From: Mycobacterium gallinarum | GTDB taxonomy: Bacteria > Actinomycetota > Actinomycetes > Mycobacteriales > Mycobacteriaceae | Assembly (NCBI RefSeq): GCF_010726765.1 | Contig: NZ_AP022601.1 | Coordinates: 5,580,001-5,644,000 of the forward strand | Direction of reading: 5' to 3' | Length of the DNA stretch: 64,000 nt | Part shown: one piece after another, positions 46,143 to 55,898 of the stretch | Layout of the letters: each line of letters starts with the position of its first letter | Position numbering within the stretch: position 1 is the first letter of the stretch | Made by a program: the position numbers and the translations under genes | Notes under the pieces: generated by a model | What the model saw: the letters and a program-made list of their open reading frames with translations, nothing else | Told to the model about the DNA's origin: nothing | Database searches by the model: none

Positions 46143-47495
46143 ATGGCTGGGCAATCGACGAACAGGCTTCAGGTCAGCGGGTACCGTTTCTTGATGCGGC
46201 GGATGGCGCATGCGCTCGTACGCAGCGACGTTCGCATGCTCGACGATCCGCTACGCGCACAGTCGCTTTCACTGGCTGCCGGTTGTGTGCTGGCAGCGAT
46301 CGCGGTCGCGGGGTGTGTGATCCTCGCATTCCTGCAGCCAAGGGGAAATGTCGGCGACGCCGCCGTCGTCATGGCCCGCGAATCCGGCGCGCTGTATGTG
46401 CGCATCGGCGACACCATGCACCCCACCTTCAATCTCGCCTCCGCACGGCTGATCACCGGTGTGGCCGGCAAACCCGAACTCGTCAGCATCTCTGCGCTCA
46501 ACCGCGCCAGGCGCGGGCCCCTGGTTGGCATTCCCGGAGCCCCGGACATGATCGGCGCACCACTCGACGACACTGAGTCGGCCTGGTCGGTCTGCGAAGA
46601 TGCCGACGCGCGAACCACCGTGATGGTGGGCCGCCCACCCGCTCAACTGGATTCGGGGAAGAGTGCGCTCGTCACCCCGCGAGGTGAGAGCGCGGCGACA
46701 ACCTACCTGCTGTACGACGGGCGCCGGGCCCGGGTGGACCTGCGGAACCCCGCGACCGTCCGCGCGCTGAGGCTCGACCGCATTGTGCCCCGGCAGGTTT
46801 CGCGTGCACTGCTCGACGTCCTACCGGAGGTGCCCGAGATCACCGCCCCTGCCATAGCTCGGAATGGCGCCTCACCGTCTGTGCTCCCCGGTGTGCCGGT
46901 GGGCACCGTGGTGCGAATGACCCGTGCCGGATCCACGGAGTATTACGTCGCGCTCGCGGCCGGTGTCCAACGAGTCGGCGAGGTAGCGGCAGATCTCATC
47001 CGATTCACGTATACGGGTCGACGTGATATCGCCACCGTGGCACCGGATCTCATCGGCCGGGCGCCAATCGTCGACGATCTTCCGGTCACCACCTTCCCCG
47101 ACCACGGGGGCGCTGACGAGAGTCCGGTGCTCTGTGCGCAATCGGGAGCGGTACTCGCGGGTGACTCGCTACCGTCCGACGACGATGCAGGCGTGCAGCT
47201 GGCGCAGGGCGACGACGCTGGCCCACGCGTCGACCGCTTCTCGATGCCGCCCGGACGAAGCGCATTCGTGCGTGCCGCAAGTGTGTCCGGTGACAGCGCG
47301 ACGACCGGAGCGCTGTTCTTCGTCAACGACTCCGGAGTGCTGTTCGGCGTACGTGACACGGATGCGGCCACCCGCCTGGGGCTGACCGACCCGGTGCCCG
47401 CACCATGGGCGTTGCTTGCTCAACTGCCGCGCGGCCCCGAACTCAGCATCGAAGCTGCATCAGTCGGGCGGGACAGCCTCGGTCCGTCGGCGTAG
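46143..47495 (+). CDS. eccB4: ESX-4 type VII secretion protein EccB4
   Basis: EccB is a core membrane component of the ESX complex with a short cytoplasmic N terminus, one membrane helix (about residues 41-64) and a large periplasmic domain. The 450-residue protein starts MAGQSTNRLQVSGYRFLMRRMAHALVRSDVRM, the EccB family signature. The strong ribosome binding site GGGAGAGGAG precedes the ATG. Its last 36 bases overlap the convergent mycP4 gene. Gene order (eccB4, mycP4, eccD4, eccC4) identifies ESX-4. Confidence 0.95.
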   Translation: MAGQSTNRLQVSGYRFLMRRMAHALVRSDVRMLDDPLRAQSLSLAAGCVLAAIAVAGCVILAFLQPRGNVGDAAVVMARESGALYVRIGDTMHPTFNLASARLITGVAGKPELVSISALNRARRGPLVGIPGAPDMIGAPLDDTESAWSVCEDADARTTVMVGRPPAQLDSGKSALVTPRGESAATTYLLYDGRRARVDLRNPATVRALRLDRIVPRQVSRALLDVLPEVPEITAPAIARNGASPSVLPGVPVGTVVRMTRAGSTEYYVALAAGVQRVGEVAADLIRFTYTGRRDIATVAPDLIGRAPIVDDLPVTTFPDHGGADESPVLCAQSGAVLAGDSLPSDDDAGVQLAQGDDAGPRVDRFSMPPGRSAFVRAASVSGDSATTGALFFVNDSGVLFGVRDTDAATRLGLTDPVPAPWALLAQLPRGPELSIEAASVGRDSLGPSA

Positions 47496-48821
47496 CCGAG
47501 TCGCCGCCGCCGCCATCGCCACGATGGCGATTGACGCGATGACACAAATTGCAGCGGCACGCATTGCGAAGTCTGCGGACTGTTCAGGGGGCCCGGACGG
47601 GGGAATCGCCGTCGATTGCGATGCGTTCGAGCGTCGTGCCGTTGCGGAAGTCGGGCCTGCGCTCACGGCTGCCATCACGTCGACGGTCCCGTGGCCGACG
47701 ATGGGATCCCAGCCCGCCGTCGGCCGGTGCGCAGTGTCTTCGATGCGGTGCATGACCTGTCGCGCAGTCAGTTCGGGTGACCGTGACCGCACCAGCGCGA
47801 CGATTCCGCTCACGACCGGTGCGGCGTAACTCGTGCCAGAGATCGGTGACTCATCACCGCTTGTGGTGAGCCTGTCGATCAACCCCTCGCCGTCGGGGTC
47901 CAGTGACACGACGTCTTCGGCTATCGCGGCGACGTCGACCCACGGTCCTGCCAGGCTGAACGAAGAAGGGTTGCCGTCGCGGCCCACCGAGCCCACCGTG
48001 AGCACATAATCGTCATACCAGCCCGGAGTCACCACCGTTTTCACGTTGGACCAGTCGGGGCTGCCTGGCTTAAGGGGATCGGTCGTCGGGTTCTGTTCGG
48101 GGCACTGGCCGGCCGACCCCACGTTCCCGGCGGCGGCCACCACCACCGCGTTCTTGACGTCGACGGCGTAAGCCAGCGCTGCCCCCAGGGCGCGGTCATC
48201 CAGGACGTCATCGGCGGACAGGCAGGCGACGGTCGACAGGTTGATCACCGTGGCACCCATGTCGGCCGCGGTACGTACGGCCATCGCGAGGGTGTCGACA
48301 TCGCCGAATCCGAGGCTGGACGGATCGTCAGCTGCCCGGAACTTGTTGCTGGACTGACGGATACCGATGATCGTGGCGTCGGGTGCGATGCCGCTGAATG
48401 CGCCGTCGGCCTCGGGCGAGGCGCCGATTATGCCGGCGACGATCGTGCCGTGGCCGTCGCAGTCCGCCGTGCCGTCACCGGATGACACGTAGTCGCCGCC
48501 GGGGACGAGGTGGGGGAGCAGGCGGTGTCGCGATACTCCGGTGTCGATGACCGCGATGGTCTGGCCCTCGCCACGCGTGAGTGGCCAGACATCCGGTAAG
48601 CGGAGAGTTCTCAGCGGTCCGTCGGCCGGTCTCTCGATGCGAATGGTGCCACCGGCACACTGCCCCTGTTGTTCGGTGAGTTGCGGAGGTGCGGGAGATC
48701 CCGGCTTGGGCAGTATCGACATATCGACGGCCGGTGGTGTCACCGCGGCGGAGACCGGCGCGGTCCACAGCGGCCAGACCGCAAGGGCGCCGGCGGCGAC
48801 CAGTCGTGCGACCGCCGTCAT
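47460..48821 (-). CDS. mycP4: ESX-4 mycosin (subtilisin-like serine protease) MycP4
   Basis: MycP4 is a membrane-anchored subtilase needed for ESX complex stability. The 453-residue precursor has a signal peptide (residues 1-26), catalytic Asp93 in IAVIDTGVSRH, His124 in DCDGHGTIVAG and Ser331 in ISGTSYAAPVVSG. A C-terminal membrane helix (AICVIASIAIVAMAAAA) ends in an Arg-rich tail. The ATG at 48821 overlaps the eccD4 stop (ATGA). The frame is open upstream, but only this start gives the signal peptide. Confidence 0.94.
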   Translation of the reverse strand: MTAVARLVAAGALAVWPLWTAPVSAAVTPPAVDMSILPKPGSPAPPQLTEQQGQCAGGTIRIERPADGPLRTLRLPDVWPLTRGEGQTIAVIDTGVSRHRLLPHLVPGGDYVSSGDGTADCDGHGTIVAGIIGASPEADGAFSGIAPDATIIGIRQSSNKFRAADDPSSLGFGDVDTLAMAVRTAADMGATVINLSTVACLSADDVLDDRALGAALAYAVDVKNAVVVAAAGNVGSAGQCPEQNPTTDPLKPGSPDWSNVKTVVTPGWYDDYVLTVGSVGRDGNPSSFSLAGPWVDVAAIAEDVVSLDPDGEGLIDRLTTSGDESPISGTSYAAPVVSGIVALVRSRSPELTARQVMHRIEDTAHRPTAGWDPIVGHGTVDVMAAVSAGPTSATARRSNASQSTAIPPSGPPEQSADFAMRAAAICVIASIAIVAMAAAATRLRRRTEAVPPD

Positions 48822-50119
48822 AGGAGGTTCACTCCCCGCGCCCAGCCGTAGATCCCCCCGACCCAGCAGGCCATGGGGATGACCGCAGCGAGCGCGACGC
48901 ACTCGATGACCTCGACGGTGCGCCGCACGGTCGGACTCACCGTCGGCCCGACGATGCCGCCCAGTGCGGCGGCACCCATGGTCGCGGCAACCACACTGAT
49001 CACATGCGCGTGGGCCGGTACAGCGACCGCAGCCGCAGCGAAACCCGCGAGGAGACAGAGCACTCCCGCGCCTGCGAGGCTCGCGCGGCGGGTCGCATCG
49101 ACGTGGGTGCGCACGCGCAGCAGGAGCACCAATGCGACCATCGCGATGAAGGACGTCCCGCGGAGCGTCGAACCCGCATCACGGACCTCCCCGACGGCAA
49201 CCGCTATCGCGCCGAGCGCGCCGCCCGCCGACGAACCCGCCACCAGTCCAGTCAAGGTTTGGTGACAACGCCTGACGTTGGGTGTGGCGTCCGGTGTGAT
49301 ACCGGTGAAAGCCATCGCCAGCCTGGGCGTGAAACCCAGCGTGGCGAGGGACAGACCGACGAGCGTCGCGCCACCCGCGCTCAGCTGCAGACCCCACGAC
49401 ACGGCGGCGGCCGCAGTGGCCGACACCAGCACGGCCAGTGTGGTCGTCGCCGTCAAAAGTGTTCTGCCGCAGTCCGTCACACGCAGCAGGAGAATGCCTG
49501 CAGCGAAAATAGCCGCGGATGCCAGCAGGAGGCCGGCCACCGCCGTGCCCGTCCGCACCGTCAGAAATCCGGTAGCCCCCGCGTATAGCACCGCGATCAG
49601 ACTCAGCGTCGCACATATCAGGGGGTCGCCGCGTAGCCGCCGAACGACAACAGCACCGACCCCGGCGGCGACCGCCAGACACGCACCGACGACGATGCGG
49701 CTACTCATCGAAACGCTCGCTGCTGGCCACGTCAACAGGGCCGCACCACAGCCGCCGAGCAGCACGCAGGCGATGGCGGGCAGCATTCGGGGCGCGGTAG
49801 TTCGGTCCGCCGCCACGGCGTGGGAGGGGTCACACGAGGACCATTCGGCAGGCGCGGGCTCGGTAGTCGTCAGTATCAGCAGATCACCGTCGCGAATATC
49901 ATTGCTGTTCAGCGATTCTGACTCGGCCATAGGAGGCTCACCCAGTCTCGACAACACCCAGTCGAGGCCCGGTGTCGGCGTCCTGTCGCGGTGAACAAGA
50001 TCGACGATCTGCGGCATGAGCTGACCGACGGCCACATCAGCCGGAAGCTCCAGATCGACCGCGCGATGTGCGTCATCGGTGCAGGACGCCACGGTCAGCC
50101 GACACAGCGAATCTGGCAT
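48818..50119 (-). CDS. eccD4: ESX-4 integral membrane protein EccD4
   Basis: EccD forms the membrane vestibule of the ESX pore. The 433-residue protein has an N-terminal ubiquitin-like domain (MPDSLCRLTVASCTDDAHRAVDLELPADVAV ... LLILT, about residues 1-85) followed by about 11 hydrophobic helices from residue 120 onward. The ATG at 50119 has AAGGGGGA before it; a GTG 15 bases earlier is an alternative. It is first in the eccD4-mycP4 leftward operon and divergent from eccC4. Confidence 0.94.
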   Translation of the reverse strand: MPDSLCRLTVASCTDDAHRAVDLELPADVAVGQLMPQIVDLVHRDRTPTPGLDWVLSRLGEPPMAESESLNSNDIRDGDLLILTTTEPAPAEWSSCDPSHAVAADRTTAPRMLPAIACVLLGGCGAALLTWPAASVSMSSRIVVGACLAVAAGVGAVVVRRLRGDPLICATLSLIAVLYAGATGFLTVRTGTAVAGLLLASAAIFAAGILLLRVTDCGRTLLTATTTLAVLVSATAAAAVSWGLQLSAGGATLVGLSLATLGFTPRLAMAFTGITPDATPNVRRCHQTLTGLVAGSSAGGALGAIAVAVGEVRDAGSTLRGTSFIAMVALVLLLRVRTHVDATRRASLAGAGVLCLLAGFAAAAVAVPAHAHVISVVAATMGAAALGGIVGPTVSPTVRRTVEVIECVALAAVIPMACWVGGIYGWARGVNLL

Positions 50120-50199
50120 CAAGTCCCCCTTCACCCTGCCGTGTCAACCGTAACCTCTTTAGCGGGAACGCAATCGCGCCAGTTTGATTGGCTGGGGAT

Positions 50200-50226
50200 G
50201 GAACCGGAATCACCGCGACGACGTCC
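50200..50226 (+). promoter_or_regulatory. SigM-like promoter of eccC4
   Basis: GGAAC at 50200-50204 and CGTCC at 50222-50226 are 17 bases apart, close to the SigM consensus GGAAC-N16-18-CGTC(A/G). Transcription would start near 50233, two bases from the ATG at 50235, so the message is nearly leaderless. This fits the absence of a Shine-Dalgarno sequence. Confidence 0.55.
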
Positions 50227-50234
50227 ATTCTTCG

Positions 50235-53200
50235 ATGGAATTCGTACGTCAGCCACGCGTGTCGCCGCCGCTATTGCCTGCCGGCGCCGTCCTCGTCGAA
50301 GCTCCACCGCGGATTCCGGCGCCGAAGCCGCTGAACCCGCTCGCCCGCTTACTGCCGCTGGCCATGCTCGTCGCGGCCGTCGGGATGATGGCGGTCTATC
50401 TCACGTCGGGTGGGCAGTCGATGCGCAACCCGATGTACATGTTCTTCCCAGTGATGATGCTGACGTCGGTGCTCGGGTCGCTGGTCTACGGCGCCAGGGG
50501 AACCAACACCACCGCTGAGATCAACCGTGGTCGGCAGAAGTACCTCGATTACCTCGACTCTGTCGACCGTGAGGCCCAAGGCACTGCCGATGCACAACGC
50601 GAGTCACTGCGGTGGCGCCACCCTGAACCGGCGGCGCTGTGGACCCTGGCGGGTAGCAGACGGATGTGGGAGCGAACACCGAATGACCCGGATCATTGCG
50701 TCATCAGGGTGGGGATCGGTGAGCAACCCCTGTCCACCGCGTTGACCGAGCCGGAACTCGACGGCACCGACGAGCAGGATCCGGTCACGGTGAATGCGGT
50801 ACGGCGGCTGATTCGTTGCCGGTCAGTCGTCGCCGATGTACCGATCACGTTGGCGCTGCGCAGGTTTTCGGCGATCACACTTGACGGTGACGTACGGGTC
50901 GCACGAGCATTCCTCAGAGCCCTCGTATGTCAGCTCGCGGTCTTTCACGGCCCGGACGACATTGCCGTTGCCGCTGATCCGTGCGGCGAATGGGATTGGC
51001 TGAAATGGCTTCCACACCAGCGGCACTCGCACGCTGATACACCCTCGCGCGACATCGTGAGAATCCTGGATCACGCAGAAGCGGTTGAGCTTCGGATCGA
51101 AACATCACGAGATGTCGTCGCGAATGGAGAGCGGCTCCAGTTGCGCATCACCGAGGAAGCCCTGGTCGTCCATGGGCAGGGTGACGAAGAGGTGCATGCG
51201 AGACCTGATCTGTTGACGGTGGCACAGGCGACAGCGTGCGCTCGTCGTCTCGCCCGGTATCGGCTGATCACTGCAACGACATCCGATGCCGAGAGGCGCG
51301 GGATCGACTGGATGAAACTGATGGGTATCGGAGAAATCGATCCCGAGAAGCTCTGGCAGGCAACCGGTGACGGACGCATCGTGCCGGTTCCGATCGGCGT
51401 CGCGGACAACGGAACCCGAGTGCTTCTCGACATCAACGAGGCAGCGCGAAATGGCATGGGGCCGCACGGATTGTGTGTGGGCGCAACGGGCTCTGGTAAG
51501 TCTGAACTGCTGCGCACGTTGGCACTCGGGATGATCGCGGCTCACCCGCCGGATGCGCTCAACCTCATCCTCGTGGACTTCAAGGGCGGGGCGACGTTTA
51601 TCGGCATGGAGCGCGCCAGGCACGTGGGTGCCGTGATCACCAACCTGGCGGGTGAAGCGCACCTCGTCAGCCGGATGAGCGACGCGCTCTTGGGCGAGAT
51701 GAACCGGCGTCAGGAGGTACTTCGGGCTGCCGGACGATTCGCCAATCTCACCGAATATCAGCGTGCACGATCCCATGGCGCCCACCTGCCGCCGCTGCCC
51801 GCATTGTTCATCTTGGTCGACGAATTCTCCGAACTGCTCAGCCAGCATCCCGACTTCGCCGACCTATTCGTGGCGATCGGACGGCTGGGTCGATCACTGG
51901 GCATGCATCTACTGCTCGCCAGCCAGCGGCTCGACGAAGGCAGACTGCGCGGCCTCGAGACACATCTGTCCTACCGGATTTGCCTGAAGACGTTCTCCGC
52001 CGGTGAATCTCGAGCGGTCCTCGGAGTTCCCGACGCCTACCACCTGCCCAGCACGCCTGGATCGGCCTATCTCAAGTCCGCCTCGGGAGATCTCGTACGG
52101 TTCCAGACCGCCTTCGTCTCGGGTCCTGGCCGCGAGTCGCGTACCGAACGCACATCGGCGGCACCACCACGTGCTCGACTGTTCACCGCCGCGACCGTCG
52201 ATACTCCCAGCGAAAGCGCCGATATCGAGCCGCCGCCGTCGGCGCGAACCCTACTGGACACCATGCTGGACCGGGTGGCCGGCCGCGGTGCGGCCGCGCA
52301 TCAGGTGTGGTTGCCGCCGCTGACGCAGTCGCCGACCCTGGATGCGTTGTTGCCGGGGCCCGGTCATCGCAGGTTGACGGTGCCGATTGGCGTGGTGGAC
52401 AACCCCTACGAACAGCGTCGCGATCCGTTCGTCGTCGAATTGGACGGCGCGGCAGGCAACGTCGCAATCGTGGGTGCACCGCGGTCCGGAAAGTCGACGG
52501 CGTTACGAACGATGCTGCTGGCGCTCGCGGAGCACCACGACCCCGCGGACGTCGGGTTCTACTGTCTCGACTTCGGCGGTGGGGCCTTGTCGTCACTACG
52601 TGATCTGCCGCACGTGGGATCGATGGCCGGACGTCTGGACGGCGACCTGTGTCGTCGCACCGTTGCGGTGGTGACATCGGTGATGCGGACGCGGGAGTCG
52701 CTGTTCCGTCGGCTGGCCGTCGATTCAATGGCCGCCTATCGCGGTCATAAGGCCGACGACGATCCGTTCGGCGACGTGTTCTTGGTCATCGACGGCTGGG
52801 CGACGCTGCGTCAGGAGTTCGATCATCTCGAAGGTACGATCACTGCGATTGCCGCTCAGGGCCTTTCGTTCGGCGTCCACGTCGTCATCACCGCGTCGCG
52901 GTGGGCCGAGTTGCGGCCTGCCTTGAAGGATCAGATCGCGACACGCATCGAGCTGCGTCTCGGTGACTCCGCCGAATCCGAGATGAATCGCAAGCGTGCG
53001 CGTGACCTTTCCGGACGACCAGCCGGTCGCGGCATCACGCCGAGCGGCCGGGAATTCGCGGTCGCATTGCCGCGGTGGGACGACGCACCGACCGTGAACG
53101 GACTTACCGAGGTGATCGCCGCCGACACCCAACGTCTGCGCGGCCGATGGGCACCGAGCACTGCACCGATGGTCCAACTGCTGCCGACTCGGGTGCAGCG

Positions 53201-53909
53201 TGACGAACTCGAGGACGGCGGTGTGCTGCTCGGTGTCGGCGAACGCGAATTGAGCCCCGTCCATGTTGATTTCGCAGAGCAGCCCCATCTGCTCGTGCTC
53301 GGCGAAGTTGCGTGTGGGAAGACTGCGACTTTGCGGCTGCTGTGTCGTGAGTTGATCCGCGTCAGCACCGCCGACGAGGTTCAACTCGAGATCATCGACT
53401 TTCGCAGGGCTCTGCTGGGCGTGGTCGAGTCCGAACATCTGAGCGGCTATGCGATGTCGCCGGCTTCGCTGACGTCGCGGCTGCCGGCGATCATCGACAG
53501 ACTCGCGGCGCGCATGCCCGGCGACAACGTCACCCAGCAGCAGTTGCGTACGCGGTCCTGGTGGGCCGGGCCGGACATCTACCTGGTAATCGATGACTAT
53601 GACCTGGTGGCGGGTGCGACGGGAAACCCGCTGGCACCGCTCGCCGATTTCTTGCCGCACGCCAAAGATCTCGGGCTTCATGTCGTCGTCGCCCGGCGCT
53701 CCGGGGGTGCTGCGCGCGCGATGTTCGATCCCGTCCTGGCGAGGATGCGCGAGCTCGGCTGCATGGGGTTGATGATGAGCGCAAGTGCGGAAGAGGGTGT
53801 GCTGCTCGGAACGGTGAGACCATCGGCGCTCCCGCCTGGTCGGGGAACGTTGATCACCCGGGGCGATGCGGATCAGCTGGTCCAGGTTGCCTGGACAGAT
53901 CCACCATGA
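50235..53909 (+). CDS. eccC4: ESX-4 ATPase EccC4
   Basis: EccC is the FtsK/SpoIIIE-type motor of the ESX system. The 1224-residue single-chain form has two membrane helices at about residues 40-90 (LLPLAMLVAAVGMMAVYLTS; MYMFFPVMMLTSVLGSLVYG). Three ATPase domains follow: Walker A GATGSGKSE near 415 with VDFKGG, GAPRSGKST near 745 with LDFGGG, and GEVACGKTA near 1022 with IIDFRR. The third loop is a degenerate P-loop. The ATG at 50235 is supported by the promoter just before it; an upstream TTG would extend the protein by 17 residues. The TGA overlaps the next ATG. Confidence 0.95.
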   Translation: MEFVRQPRVSPPLLPAGAVLVEAPPRIPAPKPLNPLARLLPLAMLVAAVGMMAVYLTSGGQSMRNPMYMFFPVMMLTSVLGSLVYGARGTNTTAEINRGRQKYLDYLDSVDREAQGTADAQRESLRWRHPEPAALWTLAGSRRMWERTPNDPDHCVIRVGIGEQPLSTALTEPELDGTDEQDPVTVNAVRRLIRCRSVVADVPITLALRRFSAITLDGDVRVARAFLRALVCQLAVFHGPDDIAVAADPCGEWDWLKWLPHQRHSHADTPSRDIVRILDHAEAVELRIETSRDVVANGERLQLRITEEALVVHGQGDEEVHARPDLLTVAQATACARRLARYRLITATTSDAERRGIDWMKLMGIGEIDPEKLWQATGDGRIVPVPIGVADNGTRVLLDINEAARNGMGPHGLCVGATGSGKSELLRTLALGMIAAHPPDALNLILVDFKGGATFIGMERARHVGAVITNLAGEAHLVSRMSDALLGEMNRRQEVLRAAGRFANLTEYQRARSHGAHLPPLPALFILVDEFSELLSQHPDFADLFVAIGRLGRSLGMHLLLASQRLDEGRLRGLETHLSYRICLKTFSAGESRAVLGVPDAYHLPSTPGSAYLKSASGDLVRFQTAFVSGPGRESRTERTSAAPPRARLFTAATVDTPSESADIEPPPSARTLLDTMLDRVAGRGAAAHQVWLPPLTQSPTLDALLPGPGHRRLTVPIGVVDNPYEQRRDPFVVELDGAAGNVAIVGAPRSGKSTALRTMLLALAEHHDPADVGFYCLDFGGGALSSLRDLPHVGSMAGRLDGDLCRRTVAVVTSVMRTRESLFRRLAVDSMAAYRGHKADDDPFGDVFLVIDGWATLRQEFDHLEGTITAIAAQGLSFGVHVVITASRWAELRPALKDQIATRIELRLGDSAESEMNRKRARDLSGRPAGRGITPSGREFAVALPRWDDAPTVNGLTEVIAADTQRLRGRWAPSTAPMVQLLPTRVQRDELEDGGVLLGVGERELSPVHVDFAEQPHLLVLGEVACGKTATLRLLCRELIRVSTADEVQLEIIDFRRALLGVVESEHLSGYAMSPASLTSRLPAIIDRLAARMPGDNVTQQQLRTRSWWAGPDIYLVIDDYDLVAGATGNPLAPLADFLPHAKDLGLHVVVARRSGGAARAMFDPVLARMRELGCMGLMMSASAEEGVLLGTVRPSALPPGRGTLITRGDADQLVQVAWTDPP

Positions 53910-55069
53910 TCGAAGTCCTCATCGAGGTTGGGCCTGCGACGATTCGAGGGCCCAACGATGTTTGCCCGGAGTGGGTTTCGGTTGCGCTCGACTCCGTGGA
54001 CGACGAGCTGGCGTTGCTCGACGATCGCCCGGTGCCGGTACGCGACGTGTGGGAAGACGTGATGCGCGCAGTCATTGGAGCAGGCGTCGACGCCGCAGTC
54101 GTCGTCTGTCCGGCATGGTGGTCGCCAACGCGAATCGACACGGTGCGGCGGGCCGCGTACACGGTGGCGGCTGAGGTCGTCGTGGTGGAGCGAATAGCGA
54201 TGCTGCGGCAAGGGATTCCGGCTGAGACGACGATCGTCGAGATCACCGCGGATGTCGTGGTGGTGACCGTCGCGGAAGCGATCGTCGCCGTCGTGCCGCG
54301 GCAGGAGTCCGCCGCGGACGCCGATGCGATAGCGGCGGCCGTCGCTGCGCCCGCGGGGGTTCTGGTGGACGCCCCGTCGGCGGTACCCGGCGCCGACGCC
54401 CTCGCCTCGCTGATCGCAAGCCGCATGCGGACGATCGGCGTGCCCGTCAGAATCGCCGACGACGGTTGGGTACTGCGCGCAGCGAAAGAACACCGGTCAC
54501 CGCAGCCGGGCACTCCCGTCCAAGCCCGCGATCGCAAGGCCCTGGCGGTGCTGCTCGGCGCTCTATCGACGGCAGTGCTGTGCGGCGGGGTCGCCGTCAT
54601 GTATGACGAGGCGCCGCGGGCCGACGGCATGCCGATGACGTTGCTCGTCGAGGGCAGGGTCGGTGTCATGGTACCCACTGCGTGGACCGCGCAGCGCATC
54701 ACCTCCGGCCCGGGATCGGCGCGCGTACAGGTGATTTCACCGACGGATGCGGATATCGCCCTCCAGATTACGCAGTCCGTCGCTCCACTGCCGTCCAGCC
54801 TCGCGAGTACCGCGGATTCTCTGCACGCTGCCTTCGCCGAGGCGCCCGACGGCGCTTTCGTCGACTTCAACCCGTCGGCGCGTCGCGCGGACCGAGATGC
54901 GGTGACGTATCGCGAGGTTCGGTCGGAGCGCCACGTCGCGTGGACCGTGATGGTCGATGGGGCCGCCCGCATCGCGATCGGCTGCCAAAGCGCGCCGGGT
55001 CGCGAACACCTCGTACAGCAGGCCTGCGAAACCGCGATTCGCTCGGCGCATGCGGTGTCCCAAGAATGA
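53906..55069 (+). CDS. ESX-4-associated membrane protein (Rv3446c-like, TIGR03931-type)
   Basis: A 387-residue protein corresponding in place and architecture to Rv3446c, a type VII secretion-associated protein. The N-terminal 190 residues are an actin/hydantoinase-like alternating fold, very Val/Ala rich (VVVCPAWWSPTRIDTVRRAAYTVAAEVVVVERIA). One membrane helix lies at about 210-228 (ALAVLLGALSTAVLCGGVAVMY). The remaining 160 residues are extracytoplasmic with strands such as GRVGVMVPTAWTAQRITSGPG and two cysteines (CQSAPGREHLVQQAC). It overlaps eccC4 by four bases; esxU follows. Confidence 0.88.
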   Translation: MIEVLIEVGPATIRGPNDVCPEWVSVALDSVDDELALLDDRPVPVRDVWEDVMRAVIGAGVDAAVVVCPAWWSPTRIDTVRRAAYTVAAEVVVVERIAMLRQGIPAETTIVEITADVVVVTVAEAIVAVVPRQESAADADAIAAAVAAPAGVLVDAPSAVPGADALASLIASRMRTIGVPVRIADDGWVLRAAKEHRSPQPGTPVQARDRKALAVLLGALSTAVLCGGVAVMYDEAPRADGMPMTLLVEGRVGVMVPTAWTAQRITSGPGSARVQVISPTDADIALQITQSVAPLPSSLASTADSLHAAFAEAPDGAFVDFNPSARRADRDAVTYREVRSERHVAWTVMVDGAARIAIGCQSAPGREHLVQQACETAIRSAHAVSQE

Positions 55070-55082
55070 CCGCAAATCTCAT

Positions 55083-55109
55083 GGAACCGGATGGGCGGCG
55101 ATCGCGTCG
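55083..55109 (+). promoter_or_regulatory. Consensus SigM promoter of esxU-esxT
   Basis: GGAAC at 55083-55087 and CGTCG at 55105-55109 with 17 bases between exactly match the SigM consensus GGAAC-N16-18-CGTC(A/G). The start would be near 55116, giving a 31-base leader with GGAAGG before esxU. In M. tuberculosis the esxT/esxU pair is a known SigM target. Confidence 0.65.
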
Positions 55110-55146
55110 AACTTCATAACAACACAGACCGACCGGAAGGACATCG

Positions 55147-55470
55147 ATGACGACACCGGCAGGTGGCGCACTCAACACCGACTTCGAGCTGATGGCTGCC
55201 ATCGCCGGAAAGACGGATGCGCGAAATGAGGAAATCCGGGCGATGCTGCAGTCATTCATCGGCCGCATGGGTGGCGTGCCGCCATCGGTCTGGGGTGGGG
55301 TGGCCGCATCTCGCTTTCACGACGTCGTGGATCGATGGAACGCCGAGTCGGTGAAGCTTCACGCCGCACTTCAGCGGATCGCCGAAACGATCCGCCTGAA
55401 CCAGCAGACGCTTCGTGAAGCCGCGGACACCCACTCGCACCAGATCAACGCCGTCGCCGGCGACCTTTGA
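55147..55470 (+). CDS. esxU: ESX-4 WXG100-family protein EsxU
   Basis: A 107-residue helical-hairpin WXG100 protein, secreted as a heterodimer with EsxT. The turn between helices is [21 protein letters not shown], with the W-x-G motif as WGG. Position after the Rv3446c-like gene and the length match EsxU. GGAAGGACATCG precedes the ATG. esxT follows after ten bases. Confidence 0.92.
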   Translation: MTTPAGGALNTDFELMAAIAGKTDARNEEIRAMLQSFIGRMGGVPPSVWGGVAASRFHDVVDRWNAESVKLHAALQRIAETIRLNQQTLREAADTHSHQINAVAGDL

Positions 55471-55480
55471 GGAGTCCGAC

Positions 55481-55777
55481 ATGGAGAACGTGCTTTCTTA
55501 CAACTTCGGTGAAATCGAGTACACCGTCCGGCAGGAGATCCACACAACCTCGGCGCGGCTCAACGCAGTGCTAGACGAGCTGCGCGCTCAGATCGCGCCG
55601 CTGCACGAGATCTGGACACGGCAGGCCGCCGAGGCGTACCGCATTGAGCAGGCCCGCTGGGAGCAGGCAGCGAGTGCGCTGAACGACATCCTCGTCAAGC
55701 TGGGCAACGCGGTCCGCGACGGCTCAGACGAAGTAGCAGCCACCGACCGGATGGCAGCCAACGCCTGGGGCGGATAG
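55481..55777 (+). CDS. esxT: ESX-4 WXG100-family protein EsxT
   Basis: A 98-residue partner of EsxU. It starts MENVLSYNFGEIEYTVRQEIHTT, and the turn motif is LHEIWTRQAAEAYRIEQ, with WTR in place of W-x-G, as also known for M. tuberculosis EsxT. The frame is open upstream, but TTTGAGGAG precedes the ATG at 55481 and gives the family N terminus. It is the last gene of the ESX-4 rightward operon and is followed by a strong hairpin. Confidence 0.92.
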   Translation: MENVLSYNFGEIEYTVRQEIHTTSARLNAVLDELRAQIAPLHEIWTRQAAEAYRIEQARWEQAASALNDILVKLGNAVRDGSDEVAATDRMAANAWGG

Positions 55778-55835
55778 CCCCTCGACTCTGCGCGGTCCCA
55801 CTCGGAGGGGAGCCTGGGGGGATTGCCAGGGAAAG

Positions 55836-55883
55836 GTTTGGGCCACCGCGGCCGTTTGGAGAGGCGGCTGCGGTGGCCCAAAC
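55836..55883. terminator. Bidirectional terminator between esxT and the Excalibur gene
   Basis: GTTTGGGCCACCGCGGCCG (55836-55854) and CGGCTGCGGTGGCCCAAAC (55865-55883) form a 19-base-pair stem with one G-U pair and a ten-base loop. It lies between convergent genes and works in either direction: the stem itself ends in CAAAC/GTTTG. It would end both the ESX-4 operon and the leftward Excalibur transcript. Confidence 0.75.
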
Positions 55884-55898
55884 TTGCTCGAACTCCGG

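Noticed and set aside
55836..55883. The long inverted repeat as a mobile-element end or attachment site.
   Set aside because: It is a 19-base hairpin between convergent genes with no transposase, integrase or direct repeats; a terminator explains it.
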